A DNA stretch of 64,000 nucleotides from positions 1-64,000 of the forward strand of contig JAPJQL010000019.1 of assembly GCA_030825115.1 (NCBI GenBank), given 5' to 3'. This DNA comes from Lachnospiraceae bacterium (lineage in GTDB: Bacteria > Bacillota > Clostridia > Lachnospirales > Lachnospiraceae). Under the pieces are notes generated by a model. That model had not been told where the DNA came from and searched no databases. It saw only the letters and a program-made list of their open reading frames with translations. The translations under genes and the position numbers were made by a program. Below are positions 17,041-26,467 of the stretch, piece after piece; position 1 is the first letter of the stretch, and the number at the start of each line of letters is the position of its first letter.

Positions 17041-17385
17041 TTGAATCGTCAAACTTATAAAAATTTAGAAGAATATATGCATTCCTGTATGGATGACAGC
17101 GCCCATGACAGGGAACATGTCTACCGTGTCCTGTATGCGGCGCTGGACATTGCGGGGCGCCGGGCTGCTGCGGCTGAATTCTATCAGGCGCTTCTTGGCG
17201 AAGCCAGGGATATGGTTGAGAATGGAGCGGAATTGCTCAGGCAATGCATAGCTGAGGATAAACCGACAATCGGGATGGATCATCTCGAATTACAGGAAAA
17301 ACATAACATGGAGGATAAAACCAATGGATTCCAAAGAAGCAAGAGAGCGGATGCACAGCGGCAGGCTGTACTTTCCGGGGGATGA
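17041..17385 (+). pseudogene. HD-domain phosphohydrolase gene with in-frame internal deletion
   Basis: The N-terminal 36 residues (from TTG 17041; AGGAGGG at 17029-17035) match the start of a Lachnospiraceae HD-domain hydrolase family of about 215 residues (EEYMHSCMDDSAHDREHVYR). The sequence then jumps to what looks like the family's C-terminal helix (AAAAEFYQALLGEARDM). The middle of the family, including the metal-binding His-Asp core, is missing. The reading frame is kept, so a protein of about 114 residues may still be made, but it cannot be the normal enzyme. The last 30 or so residues run into the next gene and look unrelated. The comparison is from family memory, so the deletion size (about 140 codons) is approximate. 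Confidence 0.6.
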
Positions 17386-17935
17386 GGAAATACTGAAGGA
17401 GCAGTCGGCATGTTTAGAGCTGCTCTACGACTTTAACCAGACACGGCCCGGCGAGATGGCACGCCGTATAGAGCTGATGAAGCAGATGTTTGCCGAGATT
17501 GGGGAGAACTGCTATCTGGAGCCGCCGTTCCATTCGAATTTCGGCGGAAAGCATGTGCATATGGGAAATGATGTCTATGCCAATTTCAATTTGACACTGG
17601 TGGATGATGCTGATATCTATATCGGTGATAACTGTATGTTTGGACCGAATGTGACGGTGGCGACCGCGGGGCATCCGATCGACGGGGATCTTCGCAGGCA
17701 GGGGTTGCAGTTCAACCTGCCCGTCCGCATTGGGAACAATGTCTGGGTCGGGGCAGGCGCAGTCATCCTTCCAGGAGTGACGATCGGAAATGATGTGGTG
17801 ATCGGCGCAGGGAGCATCGTGACAAAAGACCTCCCTTCCGGTGTGGTTGCCGTTGGAAATCCCTGCCGGATCCTTCGGGAGATCAGCGAGCATGACAAGG
17901 AATTTTATTATAGGGACCGGAGGGTGGATCTTTAG
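17324..17935 (+). CDS. Sugar O-acetyltransferase (maltose/galactoside acetyltransferase type)
   Basis: 203 residues. An N-terminal Mac domain (about 1-60: ERMHSGRLYFPGDEEILKEQ) precedes a left-handed beta-helix of hexapeptide repeats (YIGDNCMFGPNV, RIGNNVWVGAGAVILPGVTIGNDVVIGAGSIV). The catalytic His lies in TAGHPIDGDLR. It transfers acetyl from acetyl-CoA to the 6-OH of sugars, often as detoxification. The gene overlaps the tail of the broken HD gene, suggesting the former HD gene was translationally coupled to it. Confidence 0.92.
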   Translation: MDSKEARERMHSGRLYFPGDEEILKEQSACLELLYDFNQTRPGEMARRIELMKQMFAEIGENCYLEPPFHSNFGGKHVHMGNDVYANFNLTLVDDADIYIGDNCMFGPNVTVATAGHPIDGDLRRQGLQFNLPVRIGNNVWVGAGAVILPGVTIGNDVVIGAGSIVTKDLPSGVVAVGNPCRILREISEHDKEFYYRDRRVDL

Positions 17936-17948
17936 GCGGAGGTGAGCC

Positions 17949-18599
17949 ATGAAAACATACCAGGCAGTAATCTATGACATCGATGGAACCATCCTGAACA
18001 CGCTGGATATGAACATGTATCCTCTGATACGGATCATCAGGGAAGAGACCGGGGAGGAATGGACCTTTGAAGAGGTGCTGAGATTTGCCCCTTATCCCGG
18101 TATGAAGGTGATGGAAGAACTGGGCATCAAGGACAAGGAGAGGACTTATGCCCGCTGGGTGCGCTATGTCAATGAATACGAGACGGGGGCTGTCCTCTAT
18201 GAAGGATTTGAAAAAGTCTTTGAGGCGCTGCACGGAAAACTCCGGCAGGCAGTTGTCTCGGCAAAGACAAGGAAACAGTACGAGATCGATTTTGTTTCTA
18301 AGGGGGTTGACCGGTATATGGAGACGGCGGTGCTGGCGGAGGATACCACAAAGCATAAACCCGACCCGGCCCCTCTGAATCTGTGTCTGGAGCGTTTGGG
18401 GCTTTTGGCAGAAGATGTGCTTTATGTTGGCGATTCCCCGTCGGACTATCACGCCGCACAGGCAGCGGGCATGGATTTTGGCTATGCCAGATGGGGCAGC
18501 ATGTGCAGCAGGGGGATCGACTGTCCTGCATTTGTATTCGAAAAACCGGCTGATTTAAAAATTTTGATCGAGAAGGAGAAACGGTATGGAATTCAATAA
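17949..18599 (+). CDS. HAD-family phosphatase (phosphoglycolate phosphatase-like)
   Basis: 216 residues with HAD motif I YDIDGT (nucleophile Asp10, Asp12), motif II Ser in VVSAKTRKQY, motif III Lys in KHKPDP and motif IV VGDSPSDYHAA. A helical cap lies between motifs I and II. It hydrolyses a small phosphorylated metabolite, and the substrate is not predictable. The 3' end overlaps the nitroreductase gene by 14 bases, placing it in the same operon. Confidence 0.9.
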   Translation: MKTYQAVIYDIDGTILNTLDMNMYPLIRIIREETGEEWTFEEVLRFAPYPGMKVMEELGIKDKERTYARWVRYVNEYETGAVLYEGFEKVFEALHGKLRQAVVSAKTRKQYEIDFVSKGVDRYMETAVLAEDTTKHKPDPAPLNLCLERLGLLAEDVLYVGDSPSDYHAAQAAGMDFGYARWGSMCSRGIDCPAFVFEKPADLKILIEKEKRYGIQ

Positions 18600-19125
18600 A
18601 GTGGTAGAGTCGAGAAGGAGTATCCGTCACTACGACGCGATGAGACCGGTCGGCAGGGAACAGATTGAAGAAATGCTTGAGGCGGCAGTTCAGGCGCCTT
18701 CCTGGAAAAATTCCCAGACAGCGAGATATTATGTTGTGATGGAACCTGAGCTTCTTGAGACGGTGAGGACGACCTGCCTGCCGGCTTTTAACGCGGTCAA
18801 CGTGTCAGGAGCCCCGGTACTGATCGTCACCAGTTTTGTAAAGAACCGCTCCGGTTTCAACACGGATGGGAGTCCGTCAAACGAGCTGGGAGACGGATGG
18901 GGGTTTTATGACCTTGGGATCCACAACGAGCATCTGGTGTTAAAAGCCGCCGACCTGGGCCTTGATACGTTGATCATGGGGATTCGGGATGCAGGTAAGC
19001 TGAGGGCATTGCTGGAAATCCCGGAAGAAGAGATCGTTGTATCTGTTATCTCGGTGGGATACCGTTCCCAAGATGCCGCGATGCCGAGGCGGAAATCCAT
19101 AACGGAGATTGCCAGGTTCTTTTAG
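18586..19125 (+). CDS. Nitroreductase family protein
   Basis: A 179-residue FMN-dependent oxidoreductase. It has the N-terminal RRSIRHYDAMRPV FMN-phosphate binding block, AAVQAPSWKNSQTARYYVV, and LVLKAADLGLDTLIMGIRD near the C-terminus. It is a small single-domain member, presumably homodimeric. The physiological substrate is unknown. It is in an operon with the HAD phosphatase and the PanE-like reductase. Confidence 0.9.
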   Translation: MEFNKVVESRRSIRHYDAMRPVGREQIEEMLEAAVQAPSWKNSQTARYYVVMEPELLETVRTTCLPAFNAVNVSGAPVLIVTSFVKNRSGFNTDGSPSNELGDGWGFYDLGIHNEHLVLKAADLGLDTLIMGIRDAGKLRALLEIPEEEIVVSVISVGYRSQDAAMPRRKSITEIARFF

Positions 19126-19153
19126 CGGAACAAGAAAAGCGAGGAGGAGTACT

Positions 19154-20077
19154 ATGGATACCAGAATCACAGATGTTACTATCATCGGCATGGGTGCATT
19201 GGGCGTATTGTACGGGGAATATTTTTCCGGACACCTGGGGCCGGAGAATGTCAGGTTTCTTGCAGACCCGTCAAGAATCGCCCGGTATCAGCAGAGCCGG
19301 ATCACCTGCAACGGAAAGGAATGCCATTTCAGATACCAGGATACGACACAGCCGGGTAGACCCGCAAAGCTTTTGATCTTTGCAGTGAAAGCCACGGCGC
19401 TTTCTAAGGCGATCGAGGAAGCGCGCAGGTTTGTAGATGACCATACGATCATCCTCTCTGTGCTGAACGGTATTTCAAGTGAGGAGATCATCAGCCGGGA
19501 ACTGGCGGCAGGTACTGTTTTATTTACGGTTGCCCAGGGGATGGATGCCGTTAAGGCGGGCAGCCAGGTGACATATTCCCGGATTGGAAAGCTCTGCATC
19601 GGCATACCGAAAGACCAGCCCGAAAAGAGGCCGGCGCTTGACCGCGTGACGGAACTGTTTGACCGTACCGGGCTTCCTTATGTCGTGGAGGAGGATATCC
19701 TGCACCGCTTGTGGAGCAAATGGATGCTGAACGTCGGGGTAAACCAGACTGTGATGGTCCGGGAGGGAACCTACAAAACAGTCCAGGAGCCGGGGGAGGC
19801 CAGGGAACTGATGATCGCCGCGATGCGGGAAGTCATAAAGATTGCCGAAAAAGAACGGATTCCGGTGACGGAAGCCGACCTGGAAGAGTACCTCAGGCTG
19901 ATCGATACCTTAAGCCCGGACGGGATGCCGTCCATGCGTCAGGACGGTCTGGCGGGGAGACGTTCGGAGGTGGAGCTTTTTGCGGGAACTGTCCTTGAAA
20001 AGGCAAAGAAACTGGGAATCGATGTCCCGGTGAACCGTTATCTCTATGAGACGGTCATCAGGATGGAGCAATTGTAA
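19154..20077 (+). CDS. 2-dehydropantoate 2-reductase family (PanE/ApbA)
   Basis: 307 residues. The N-terminal Rossmann motif IIGMGALGVLYGEY binds NADP(H). The mid-domain has FAVKATALSKAIEEAR and LNGISSEEI, and the C-terminal helical domain contains LWSKWMLNVGVNQ with the family Lys-Asn pair. The reaction is ketopantoate to pantoate in vitamin B5 synthesis. Paralogues with other ketoacid substrates are common, so no panE symbol is assigned. ATG 19154 is chosen because GGAGGAG lies about 7 bases upstream; an in-frame ATG at 19109 has no such site. Confidence 0.88.
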   Translation: MDTRITDVTIIGMGALGVLYGEYFSGHLGPENVRFLADPSRIARYQQSRITCNGKECHFRYQDTTQPGRPAKLLIFAVKATALSKAIEEARRFVDDHTIILSVLNGISSEEIISRELAAGTVLFTVAQGMDAVKAGSQVTYSRIGKLCIGIPKDQPEKRPALDRVTELFDRTGLPYVVEEDILHRLWSKWMLNVGVNQTVMVREGTYKTVQEPGEARELMIAAMREVIKIAEKERIPVTEADLEEYLRLIDTLSPDGMPSMRQDGLAGRRSEVELFAGTVLEKAKKLGIDVPVNRYLYETVIRMEQL

Positions 20078-20126
20078 GAAAGATTTGGGCTCTCGATGTT
20101 TCAGCAACAGGAGGGAGGACTTGGTT

Positions 20127-21626
20127 ATGAAGAGAAAACATGGATGGTGGGTCTTGCTGGCCGTCGCATTTTGTATCAGCGCCTGCCAGAATCAGGAGCG
20201 GGCAGACCGAACGGAACCGGATGATATGCCTGGGATTGCCGACGGCTTCCAGTTTGTCAGAGGACTTGGCATCTGCAGGCCGGATCACCCTGTCATCTAT
20301 ATGCTTGACCAGCCGGAAAAGGCCGAGCTCGCGAATGAGTATGCCAACGTCAGATTGACCGACGTCTTTTATCAAGATAACATGACGGTGGTAAAGCTTG
20401 TGCTGGAGGATACTTCCATTTCTGTCATTCCCGCAGACGAAGTTGAGCTGCTCCTTGAAAATGAACGGAACAACCAGGAGAAAGAGGAACGCGGCGAGGC
20501 AGTAATCTGGGATGACAGCTATTTTTGTATCGATATGGATGAGAAAATATATGGTAGAAGTGGACTGTGGGAAGCTCTGAACCACGATGATCCGGGCGGT
20601 CCTGTCCGGCTGGTGGAGGCCAGGTTGTATCCGGCCGGTACGGAATCCGGCTATGGATTTTCATCACAGGCCACGAATATGCAGTACAAAGAGTATGAGG
20701 ATGGATGGCACGGCATTGTGACCGCAGAAATGCGGCTTACGGAAGTTCCGTTTACAAAAGGGGAGCTTGCGGGATCTTTTGAGCTTAAGCTGAATGGGTT
20801 TGAAGAACCGTTTTCCTTCTGCCTCAAGACCGCAGAACAAGTCACGGCGCTAAACGAGCTTCCGGGCTGGACTGAGACAGAGGCGTTTTCATCGATTTCT
20901 ATTGGGACATATGAGAATCAGAAATTGACTGTTTCCTGGTATCCGGTTTGGGAGGATGGCTGTCTTGTATCTCCGGTTATTGCAGAGGCCTCGTATCATA
21001 CTGCCGAAAACAGCGAGGAAAAAAGCTGTCCGCTGTATTTTGACAGTGGAAGTTCCTCTCCGGTTTCTTTGTTTGCAGGGATGTATCCGTCGGGGATGAG
21101 ATCGTTTTCCTGCCAGATTCCGGAAAAAGGAGAGATTCGGGATGTCAAACTGGTATTGAAAAAGCTTTCCGTCACTGCAGAAGAAAAATCCGGCATCTAT
21201 CAGATTCCGGTCCCGGATACAACGGAGAAACTGGACCTGAATGTGAAATTCCAGGATGGAACGCTGTATCTTACCGAAGTGGGACGGATGCCGGACGAGA
21301 TAAAGACCTGGGATGAAAGCGGGAATGTAATCCTGAAACCCGGAATCCGTCTCTCGGCCCGTTGCGAAGCGAAGACAGAAGGGCTGCACATGGGGATCGT
21401 CTATGGCTACAAAGCAGAGTATCTGGGCGAAAAGGGAGAGATCGACCGGTATGGGAGAGGGTCCGTTTTTCCTGTTTTTGACACCACGGAGAAACCGTGG
21501 TATGAATGTGAAGTAAAAGCTTTCCAGGTTCCTTATGAGCCGGATGAAAAAGCGGCAGAGATCCTGTTTTGGAACCCCGGTTATTTTACGGAAGAAGCAT
21601 ATGTCCTTCCGGTTGAGTTCCCTTAA
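20127..21626 (+). CDS. Large predicted lipoprotein, function unknown
   Basis: 499 residues. A signal peptide (MKRKHGWWVLLAVAF) ends in the lipobox ISAC, so the protein is lipid-anchored on the outer face of the membrane. The remainder is rich in beta-strand patterns, with acidic and aromatic residues, and has no motif I recognise. The segments around 75-200 and 240-400 could each be an immunoglobulin-like or DUF4179-like sandwich, but I cannot name a family. A GGAGGGAGG ribosome binding site supports the start at 20127. It lies between a reductase and an rRNA methyltransferase with no obvious functional link. Confidence 0.72.
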   Translation: MKRKHGWWVLLAVAFCISACQNQERADRTEPDDMPGIADGFQFVRGLGICRPDHPVIYMLDQPEKAELANEYANVRLTDVFYQDNMTVVKLVLEDTSISVIPADEVELLLENERNNQEKEERGEAVIWDDSYFCIDMDEKIYGRSGLWEALNHDDPGGPVRLVEARLYPAGTESGYGFSSQATNMQYKEYEDGWHGIVTAEMRLTEVPFTKGELAGSFELKLNGFEEPFSFCLKTAEQVTALNELPGWTETEAFSSISIGTYENQKLTVSWYPVWEDGCLVSPVIAEASYHTAENSEEKSCPLYFDSGSSSPVSLFAGMYPSGMRSFSCQIPEKGEIRDVKLVLKKLSVTAEEKSGIYQIPVPDTTEKLDLNVKFQDGTLYLTEVGRMPDEIKTWDESGNVILKPGIRLSARCEAKTEGLHMGIVYGYKAEYLGEKGEIDRYGRGSVFPVFDTTEKPWYECEVKAFQVPYEPDEKAAEILFWNPGYFTEEAYVLPVEFP

Positions 21627-21637
21627 AACGGATTTTG

Positions 21638-21646
21638 TGATATACT
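21638..21646 (+). promoter_or_regulatory. Extended -10 promoter candidate for rsmF-like gene
   Basis: TG-A-TATACT at 21638-21646, shortly after the lipoprotein stop and 35 bases before the methyltransferase ATG. No convincing -35. Confidence 0.4.
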
Positions 21647-21680
21647 GTTGAAGATTATACAAGATAAGGGATGGCATTCG

Positions 21681-23054
21681 ATGAAATTACCGGAATTATT
21701 TTTAGAAAATATGAAGTCTCTGTTGGGAGAGGATTATCAGGCGTGGCTGGACAGCTTTGGGCAGACCCCTGTTTCGGGGCTGCGGATCAACCTGACTAAG
21801 ACTGATGTCACGACGTGGGAAGATAAGCTTTCTCCTTATCAGACGGAACGGATCCCCTGGACGTCCAACGGTTACTATTACCCGGACGATGTAAGGGCGG
21901 CAAAGCATCCGTACTATTATGCAGGATTATACTATCTGCAGGAGCCGAGCGCCATGACACCGGCGGAGCTTCTGCCCGTGGATCCCGGCGACATCGTGCT
22001 GGATCTCTGCGCGGCGCCCGGCGGCAAGAGTACGGAACTGGGGGCGAAGCTTAAGGGCAGGGGCCTCCTCGTCTCCAATGACATCAGCAATTCCCGCGCA
22101 AGGGCATTGCTAAAGAACCTGGAACTGTTTGGAATTCCCAACATCTGCGTGACCAGCGAAGCGCCGGACAAGCTCGCAGACACCTTCGGCACGTTTTTTG
22201 ATAAGATCCTGGTGGACGCCCCCTGCTCCGGCGAGGGGATGTTCCGCAAAGACCCGGAACTGATCAAAAGCTGGGAGGAGCGCGGTCCCGGGTATTACGC
22301 AGAAATCCAGAAGGAGATTTTAACCCAGGCGGTGCGTATGCTGAAACCGGGTGGATACCTGCTGTATTCTACCTGCACCTTCTCCAGGTCGGAAGACGAG
22401 GATGTGGTGGAATGGCTGCTCTCCCGGGCAGAGGATATGGAACTGTCTCCCCTGCCGCTCTTTGACGGCGCAAGCCGGGGGATGGACGGACAGCCTGTTA
22501 TCCGGCTGTTTCCGCATAAGATCCGGGGAGAGGGGCATTTTATCGCATTGCTCCACAAAAAAGAGACAAAACTGCCGTCCCCTGTTTCCTTCTGCTCCGA
22601 CTATGGCAATCACAAGAAAGAACTGCAGGCGCTGGAAGCCGATACGGATTTTTACCGGTTTGAGCAGCAGCTTTTACAGCCCTTTGACCGGAAGCGGCTG
22701 ATGGTGAAGCAGGATATGGTCTACTACCTTCCGGAGCAGTTCCACTGTGGCTGGAAGCTGCGGTATCTCAGGACCGGTCTGCTTTTGGGTGAACTGAAAA
22801 AGGGACGTTTCGAGCCGTCCCAGGCATTTGCGATGGCTCTGAGACAGGACGGATTTTCCAATACGGTCAGCTTTTCCTGCGAAGACGTGCGGGCCGTCCG
22901 GTATCTGAAAGGGGAAACGATCTCCCTGAACCCGGAAGAAGACGTGAAAAAGGGGTGGTGTCTTGTCTGTGTGGACGGCTATCCCCTTGGCTGGGCAAAA
23001 TGCACCGGCGGGACGCTTAAGAACAAATATTATCCTGGATGGCGGTGGAATTGA
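21681..23054 (+). CDS. RsmF/NOL1-NOP2-Sun family rRNA (cytosine-C5)-methyltransferase
   Basis: 457 residues. The SAM-binding motif is LDLCAAPGGKST. Two key Cys are present, Cys182 in DAPCSGEGMF and Cys232 in YSTCTFSRSEDE, as required for 5-methylcytosine formation and release. The C-terminal part (after about 290) resembles the RsmF PUA-like/RNA-binding extension. It probably modifies 16S rRNA. The start at 21681 fits the conserved LPELFLENM beginning. Its stop overlaps the next start (TGATG), coupling it to the pseudouridine synthase. Confidence 0.92.
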   Translation: MKLPELFLENMKSLLGEDYQAWLDSFGQTPVSGLRINLTKTDVTTWEDKLSPYQTERIPWTSNGYYYPDDVRAAKHPYYYAGLYYLQEPSAMTPAELLPVDPGDIVLDLCAAPGGKSTELGAKLKGRGLLVSNDISNSRARALLKNLELFGIPNICVTSEAPDKLADTFGTFFDKILVDAPCSGEGMFRKDPELIKSWEERGPGYYAEIQKEILTQAVRMLKPGGYLLYSTCTFSRSEDEDVVEWLLSRAEDMELSPLPLFDGASRGMDGQPVIRLFPHKIRGEGHFIALLHKKETKLPSPVSFCSDYGNHKKELQALEADTDFYRFEQQLLQPFDRKRLMVKQDMVYYLPEQFHCGWKLRYLRTGLLLGELKKGRFEPSQAFAMALRQDGFSNTVSFSCEDVRAVRYLKGETISLNPEEDVKKGWCLVCVDGYPLGWAKCTGGTLKNKYYPGWRWN

Positions 23055-23776
23055 TGGGAAAACCCATAAGACTGGACAAATTTTTAGTTGAGATGAATCA
23101 GGGAAGCCGGAGTCAGATCAAGGACGCGGCAAAAAAAGGAAGAATCCGGGTGAACGGAGAGCCAGAAAAGAAGACTGAACGGAAGATAGACCCTGAACGT
23201 GATACGGTCACGTTTGACGGCGCGCCGGTCCTCTATGAGGAATGGGAATATTATATGTTGAACAAGCCCCAGGGCGTGGTATCCGCGACGGAGGACAACC
23301 TTCACCGGACGGTCATCGACCTGATCGGGGATGCGGCAAGGAAGGATCTGTTTCCGGTGGGGCGGCTCGACATTGACACAGAAGGACTTCTTCTGATCAC
23401 AAACGACGGGGAGCTGGCCCACCGGCTGCTGTCTCCCAACCGTCATGTAGATAAGCAATATTATGCAAGAATCGAGGGCAGGCTTCCGGGAGATGCCATA
23501 GACCGGATGGCAGAAGGAATGACGTTAAAAGACGGAACTGTGGTAAAACCGGCAAAACTGGAGATCTCCGGGCAGACAGCCGACGAAAGCGCCGAAATCC
23601 TCCTCACCATCCAGGAAGGAAAATTCCATCAGGTCAAACGGATGTTTGAGGCGCTGGACTGCAGGGTAATATTCTTAAAGAGGCTGTCGATGGGAAGCCT
23701 GAAGCTGGACGAGACGCTACGGCCGGGCCAATACCGGAAACTGACGAACGAGGAATTAAAGAACCTGAGAACATAA
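23054..23776 (+). CDS. RsuA/RluB-type rRNA pseudouridine synthase
   Basis: 240 residues. An N-terminal S4 RNA-binding domain (RLDKFLVEMNQGSRSQIKDAA) is followed by the catalytic domain with Asp106 in GRLDIDTEGLLLITND and the FHQVKRMFEALDC motif. It isomerises a uridine in rRNA. The length and motifs are close to RsuA (16S U516), but RluB/E/F cannot be excluded. The ATG at 23054 overlaps the preceding stop and has GGTGGA upstream. Confidence 0.92.
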   Translation: MGKPIRLDKFLVEMNQGSRSQIKDAAKKGRIRVNGEPEKKTERKIDPERDTVTFDGAPVLYEEWEYYMLNKPQGVVSATEDNLHRTVIDLIGDAARKDLFPVGRLDIDTEGLLLITNDGELAHRLLSPNRHVDKQYYARIEGRLPGDAIDRMAEGMTLKDGTVVKPAKLEISGQTADESAEILLTIQEGKFHQVKRMFEALDCRVIFLKRLSMGSLKLDETLRPGQYRKLTNEELKNLRT

Positions 23777-23793
23777 AAACAGAGGAACATTGG

Positions 23794-24489
23794 ATGAGAG
23801 AACAAAGCAAGAAGATATTGCCTGTACTCCGGCAGAAAAAAGCGGTCATCTTTGATCTGGACGGCACGCTGGTGGACTCCATGTGGATGTGGAAGGCAAT
23901 TGATATCGAATATCTGGCGCGCTACGGCTATGAGTGCCCGCCGACGCTGCAAAGGGAGATTGAAGGGATGAGCTTTTCCGAAACTGCCGTTTACTTTAAA
24001 AACTATTTCAGCCTGCCGGACACGATCGCGCAGATCAAGCAGGCATGGATCGATATGAGCATCGAAAAATACCGAAACGAAGTGCCGATGAAAAAGGGCG
24101 CGCTGAACTTCCTGCAATATCTGAAACATGCAGGAATCAAGACCGGGATCGCCACCAGCAACGGCCGGGAGATGGTCGATGCAGTCATGGAGGCCCTTCA
24201 CATCACCCCTTATTTCCATGTGGTCAAGACGGCTTGTGAAGTGCCGGCCGGCAAACCGGCGCCGGATATCTATCTGGAAGTGGCAAAGGAGCTGCAGATA
24301 CCGCCTTCTGGCTGTATGGTGTTTGAGGATGTGCCCGCCGGAATCCAGGCTGGCAAAGCCGCGGGCATGACGGTCTGTGCCGTTGAAGATGAATTTTCCA
24401 TCCCGATGAGAGGGGAGAAGCAGGAACTGGCTGACTTTTTCATCGAGGATTATGACGAGATATGGAATGAGGATAAAAAACATGCATGA
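23794..24489 (+). CDS. HAD-family hydrolase (beta-phosphoglucomutase-like subfamily)
   Basis: 231 residues with motif I FDLDGTLVDS (Asp21/Asp23), cap residues MWMWKAIDIEYL, motif II TSNGRE, motif III Lys in AGKPAPD and motif IV FEDVPAGIQAGKAAG. Cytoplasmic. It could be a phosphatase or a mutase. It overlaps the YgiQ-like gene by 8 bases, so the two are translationally coupled. Confidence 0.9.
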   Translation: MREQSKKILPVLRQKKAVIFDLDGTLVDSMWMWKAIDIEYLARYGYECPPTLQREIEGMSFSETAVYFKNYFSLPDTIAQIKQAWIDMSIEKYRNEVPMKKGALNFLQYLKHAGIKTGIATSNGREMVDAVMEALHITPYFHVVKTACEVPAGKPAPDIYLEVAKELQIPPSGCMVFEDVPAGIQAGKAAGMTVCAVEDEFSIPMRGEKQELADFFIEDYDEIWNEDKKHA

Positions 24490-26431
24490 TTATTTACCGA
24501 TGAGCCGGGCTGACATGAGCATCCGCGGCTGGAACCAGTGTGATTTTATATATGTTTCCGGGGATGCCTATGTGGACCATCCATCCTTTGGGGCGGCGAT
24601 CATCAGCCGCCTGTTAGAGGCGCATGGATATAAGGTCGGCATCATTGCCCAGCCGGACTGGAAGGACAAAAAGAGCGTCACCGTACTTGGGAAGCCGCGG
24701 CTTGGTTTTCTGGTGTCCGCAGGCAATATGGATTCCATGGTCAACCACTATTCGGTGTCGAAAAAACGGCGGCAGCAGGACTCCTACACACCGGGCGGAG
24801 AGATGGGGAAACGGCCGGATTATGCGACGGTCGTTTACTGCAACCTGCTCCGGTCGGTTTATAAAGACAGTCCCATTATCATCGGCGGGATCGAGGCGAG
24901 CCTGAGGCGGCTTGCCCACTATGATTACTGGTCCAATAAGATGAAGCGTTCCATTCTGCTGGACTCCCAGGCCGACCTGATCTCCTACGGCATGGGGGAA
25001 CACTCCATCGTGGAGATCGCGGATGCCTTGGACAGCGGGATCGAGGTGAAGGATATCACTTTCATCGACGGGACCGTCTATAAGACACGGAGTCTGGAAT
25101 CGGTCTACGATTACGAGCTCCTGCCGGATTACGGAAACCTTTGCCAGGATAAAAAAGAATATGCGAAAAGCTTTTTTGTCCAGTACAGCAACACCGATCC
25201 CTTTACCGGCAAACGGCTGGTAGAGCCCTATGACGGAAAGGACTTTGTGGTGCAGAACCCGCCTGCAAAACCGCTTACCGAGGCGGAGATGGACGAAGTC
25301 TATGCCCTTCCCTATATGAGGGATTATCACCCTTCCTATGAAGAGCAGGGCGGAGTTCCCGCCATTCGGGAGATAAAATTCAGCCTGATCAGCAACCGGG
25401 GCTGCTTTGGCTCCTGCAGCTTTTGCGCGCTGACGTTCCATCAGGGGCGCATCATCCAGGCGAGGAGTCATGAATCCCTTGTGGAGGAAGCGAAGATGCT
25501 GACAAAAGAGCCCGATTTCAAGGGCTATATCCACGATGTGGGAGGACCGACTGCCAACTTCAGGTATCCTGCCTGCGAAAAGCAGATGAGCAAAGGGGCA
25601 TGTCCCCATAAACAGTGCCTTTTCCCGGAGCCTTGCAAAAACCTGCGGGCCGATCATACCGATTATATTGAACTGCTCAGAAAACTCAGGTCGCTGCCGA
25701 AGGTCAAGAAGGTCTTTATCCGTTCCGGCATCCGGTTTGACTATCTGCTTGCCGACCCGAGCCGGAAATTTTTAAAAGAACTTTGCGAGCACCATGTCAG
25801 CGGACAGCTTAAGGTAGCGCCGGAACATGTGGCGGATAAAGTCCTGTCCAGGATGGGCAAGCCGAAAAATGAGGTTTACCGTCAGTTCACAAAAGAATAC
25901 AAAGAGATGAACAAACGGATTGGAAAGGAACAGTATCTCGTTCCTTATCTGATGTCCTCCCACCCCGGCTCTTCCATGAAAGAGGCGGTGGAGCTGGCGG
26001 AGTATCTGCGTGACCTTGGCTATATGCCGGAGCAGGTGCAGGATTTTTACCCGACTCCGTCCACGATCTCTACCTGTATGTATTATACCGGGCTTGACCC
26101 GCGGACGATGGAACCGGTTTATGTCCCCGTCAATCCTCACGAAAAAGCGATGCAGCGCGCGCTGATCCAGTACCGGAACCCGAAAAATTACGACCTTGTG
26201 GTGGAAGCATTAAAGATTGCCGGAAGAACGGATTTGATCGGTTTTGATAAAAAATGCCTGATCCGGCCGCGCAATACCGGGGACCGCCCTCAGGGAGGCG
26301 GCAAGGAATGGGGAAGACAGGCATCGTATGGAGGCAGAGGAAAGACGGATGGAACGCAGCATGGCGGCAAAGGAAACGACAGCCGCAAACCGAAAAAAAC
26401 CATCCGGAATGTGCATAAGAAAAAAGCGTAA
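24482..26431 (+). CDS. YgiQ family radical SAM protein
   Basis: 649 residues. The radical SAM cluster motif is Cys308-x3-Cys312-x2-Cys315 (GCFGSCSFCALTFHQGR). An N-terminal B12-binding-like/UPF0313 segment (FGAAIISRLLEAHGYKVGII) precedes it, and a typical YgiQ C-terminal region with PEHVADKVLSRMGKP and VQDFYPTPST follows. The tail (about 600-649) is Gly/Lys/Arg-rich and basic, perhaps nucleic-acid binding. The reaction is unknown for the family. ATG 24482 is preferred over 24452 because of GAGGA at the right distance and the conserved start. Confidence 0.92.
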   Translation: MHDYLPMSRADMSIRGWNQCDFIYVSGDAYVDHPSFGAAIISRLLEAHGYKVGIIAQPDWKDKKSVTVLGKPRLGFLVSAGNMDSMVNHYSVSKKRRQQDSYTPGGEMGKRPDYATVVYCNLLRSVYKDSPIIIGGIEASLRRLAHYDYWSNKMKRSILLDSQADLISYGMGEHSIVEIADALDSGIEVKDITFIDGTVYKTRSLESVYDYELLPDYGNLCQDKKEYAKSFFVQYSNTDPFTGKRLVEPYDGKDFVVQNPPAKPLTEAEMDEVYALPYMRDYHPSYEEQGGVPAIREIKFSLISNRGCFGSCSFCALTFHQGRIIQARSHESLVEEAKMLTKEPDFKGYIHDVGGPTANFRYPACEKQMSKGACPHKQCLFPEPCKNLRADHTDYIELLRKLRSLPKVKKVFIRSGIRFDYLLADPSRKFLKELCEHHVSGQLKVAPEHVADKVLSRMGKPKNEVYRQFTKEYKEMNKRIGKEQYLVPYLMSSHPGSSMKEAVELAEYLRDLGYMPEQVQDFYPTPSTISTCMYYTGLDPRTMEPVYVPVNPHEKAMQRALIQYRNPKNYDLVVEALKIAGRTDLIGFDKKCLIRPRNTGDRPQGGGKEWGRQASYGGRGKTDGTQHGGKGNDSRKPKKTIRNVHKKKA

Positions 26432-26467
26432 GGCAGCAGCATAGTATGGAAACAGGAGGCAGTGGAT

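Noticed and set aside
24614..25657. Minus-strand open frame opposite the YgiQ gene (347 codons)
   Set aside because: Shadow frame; the plus strand has the intact radical SAM motif and normal length.
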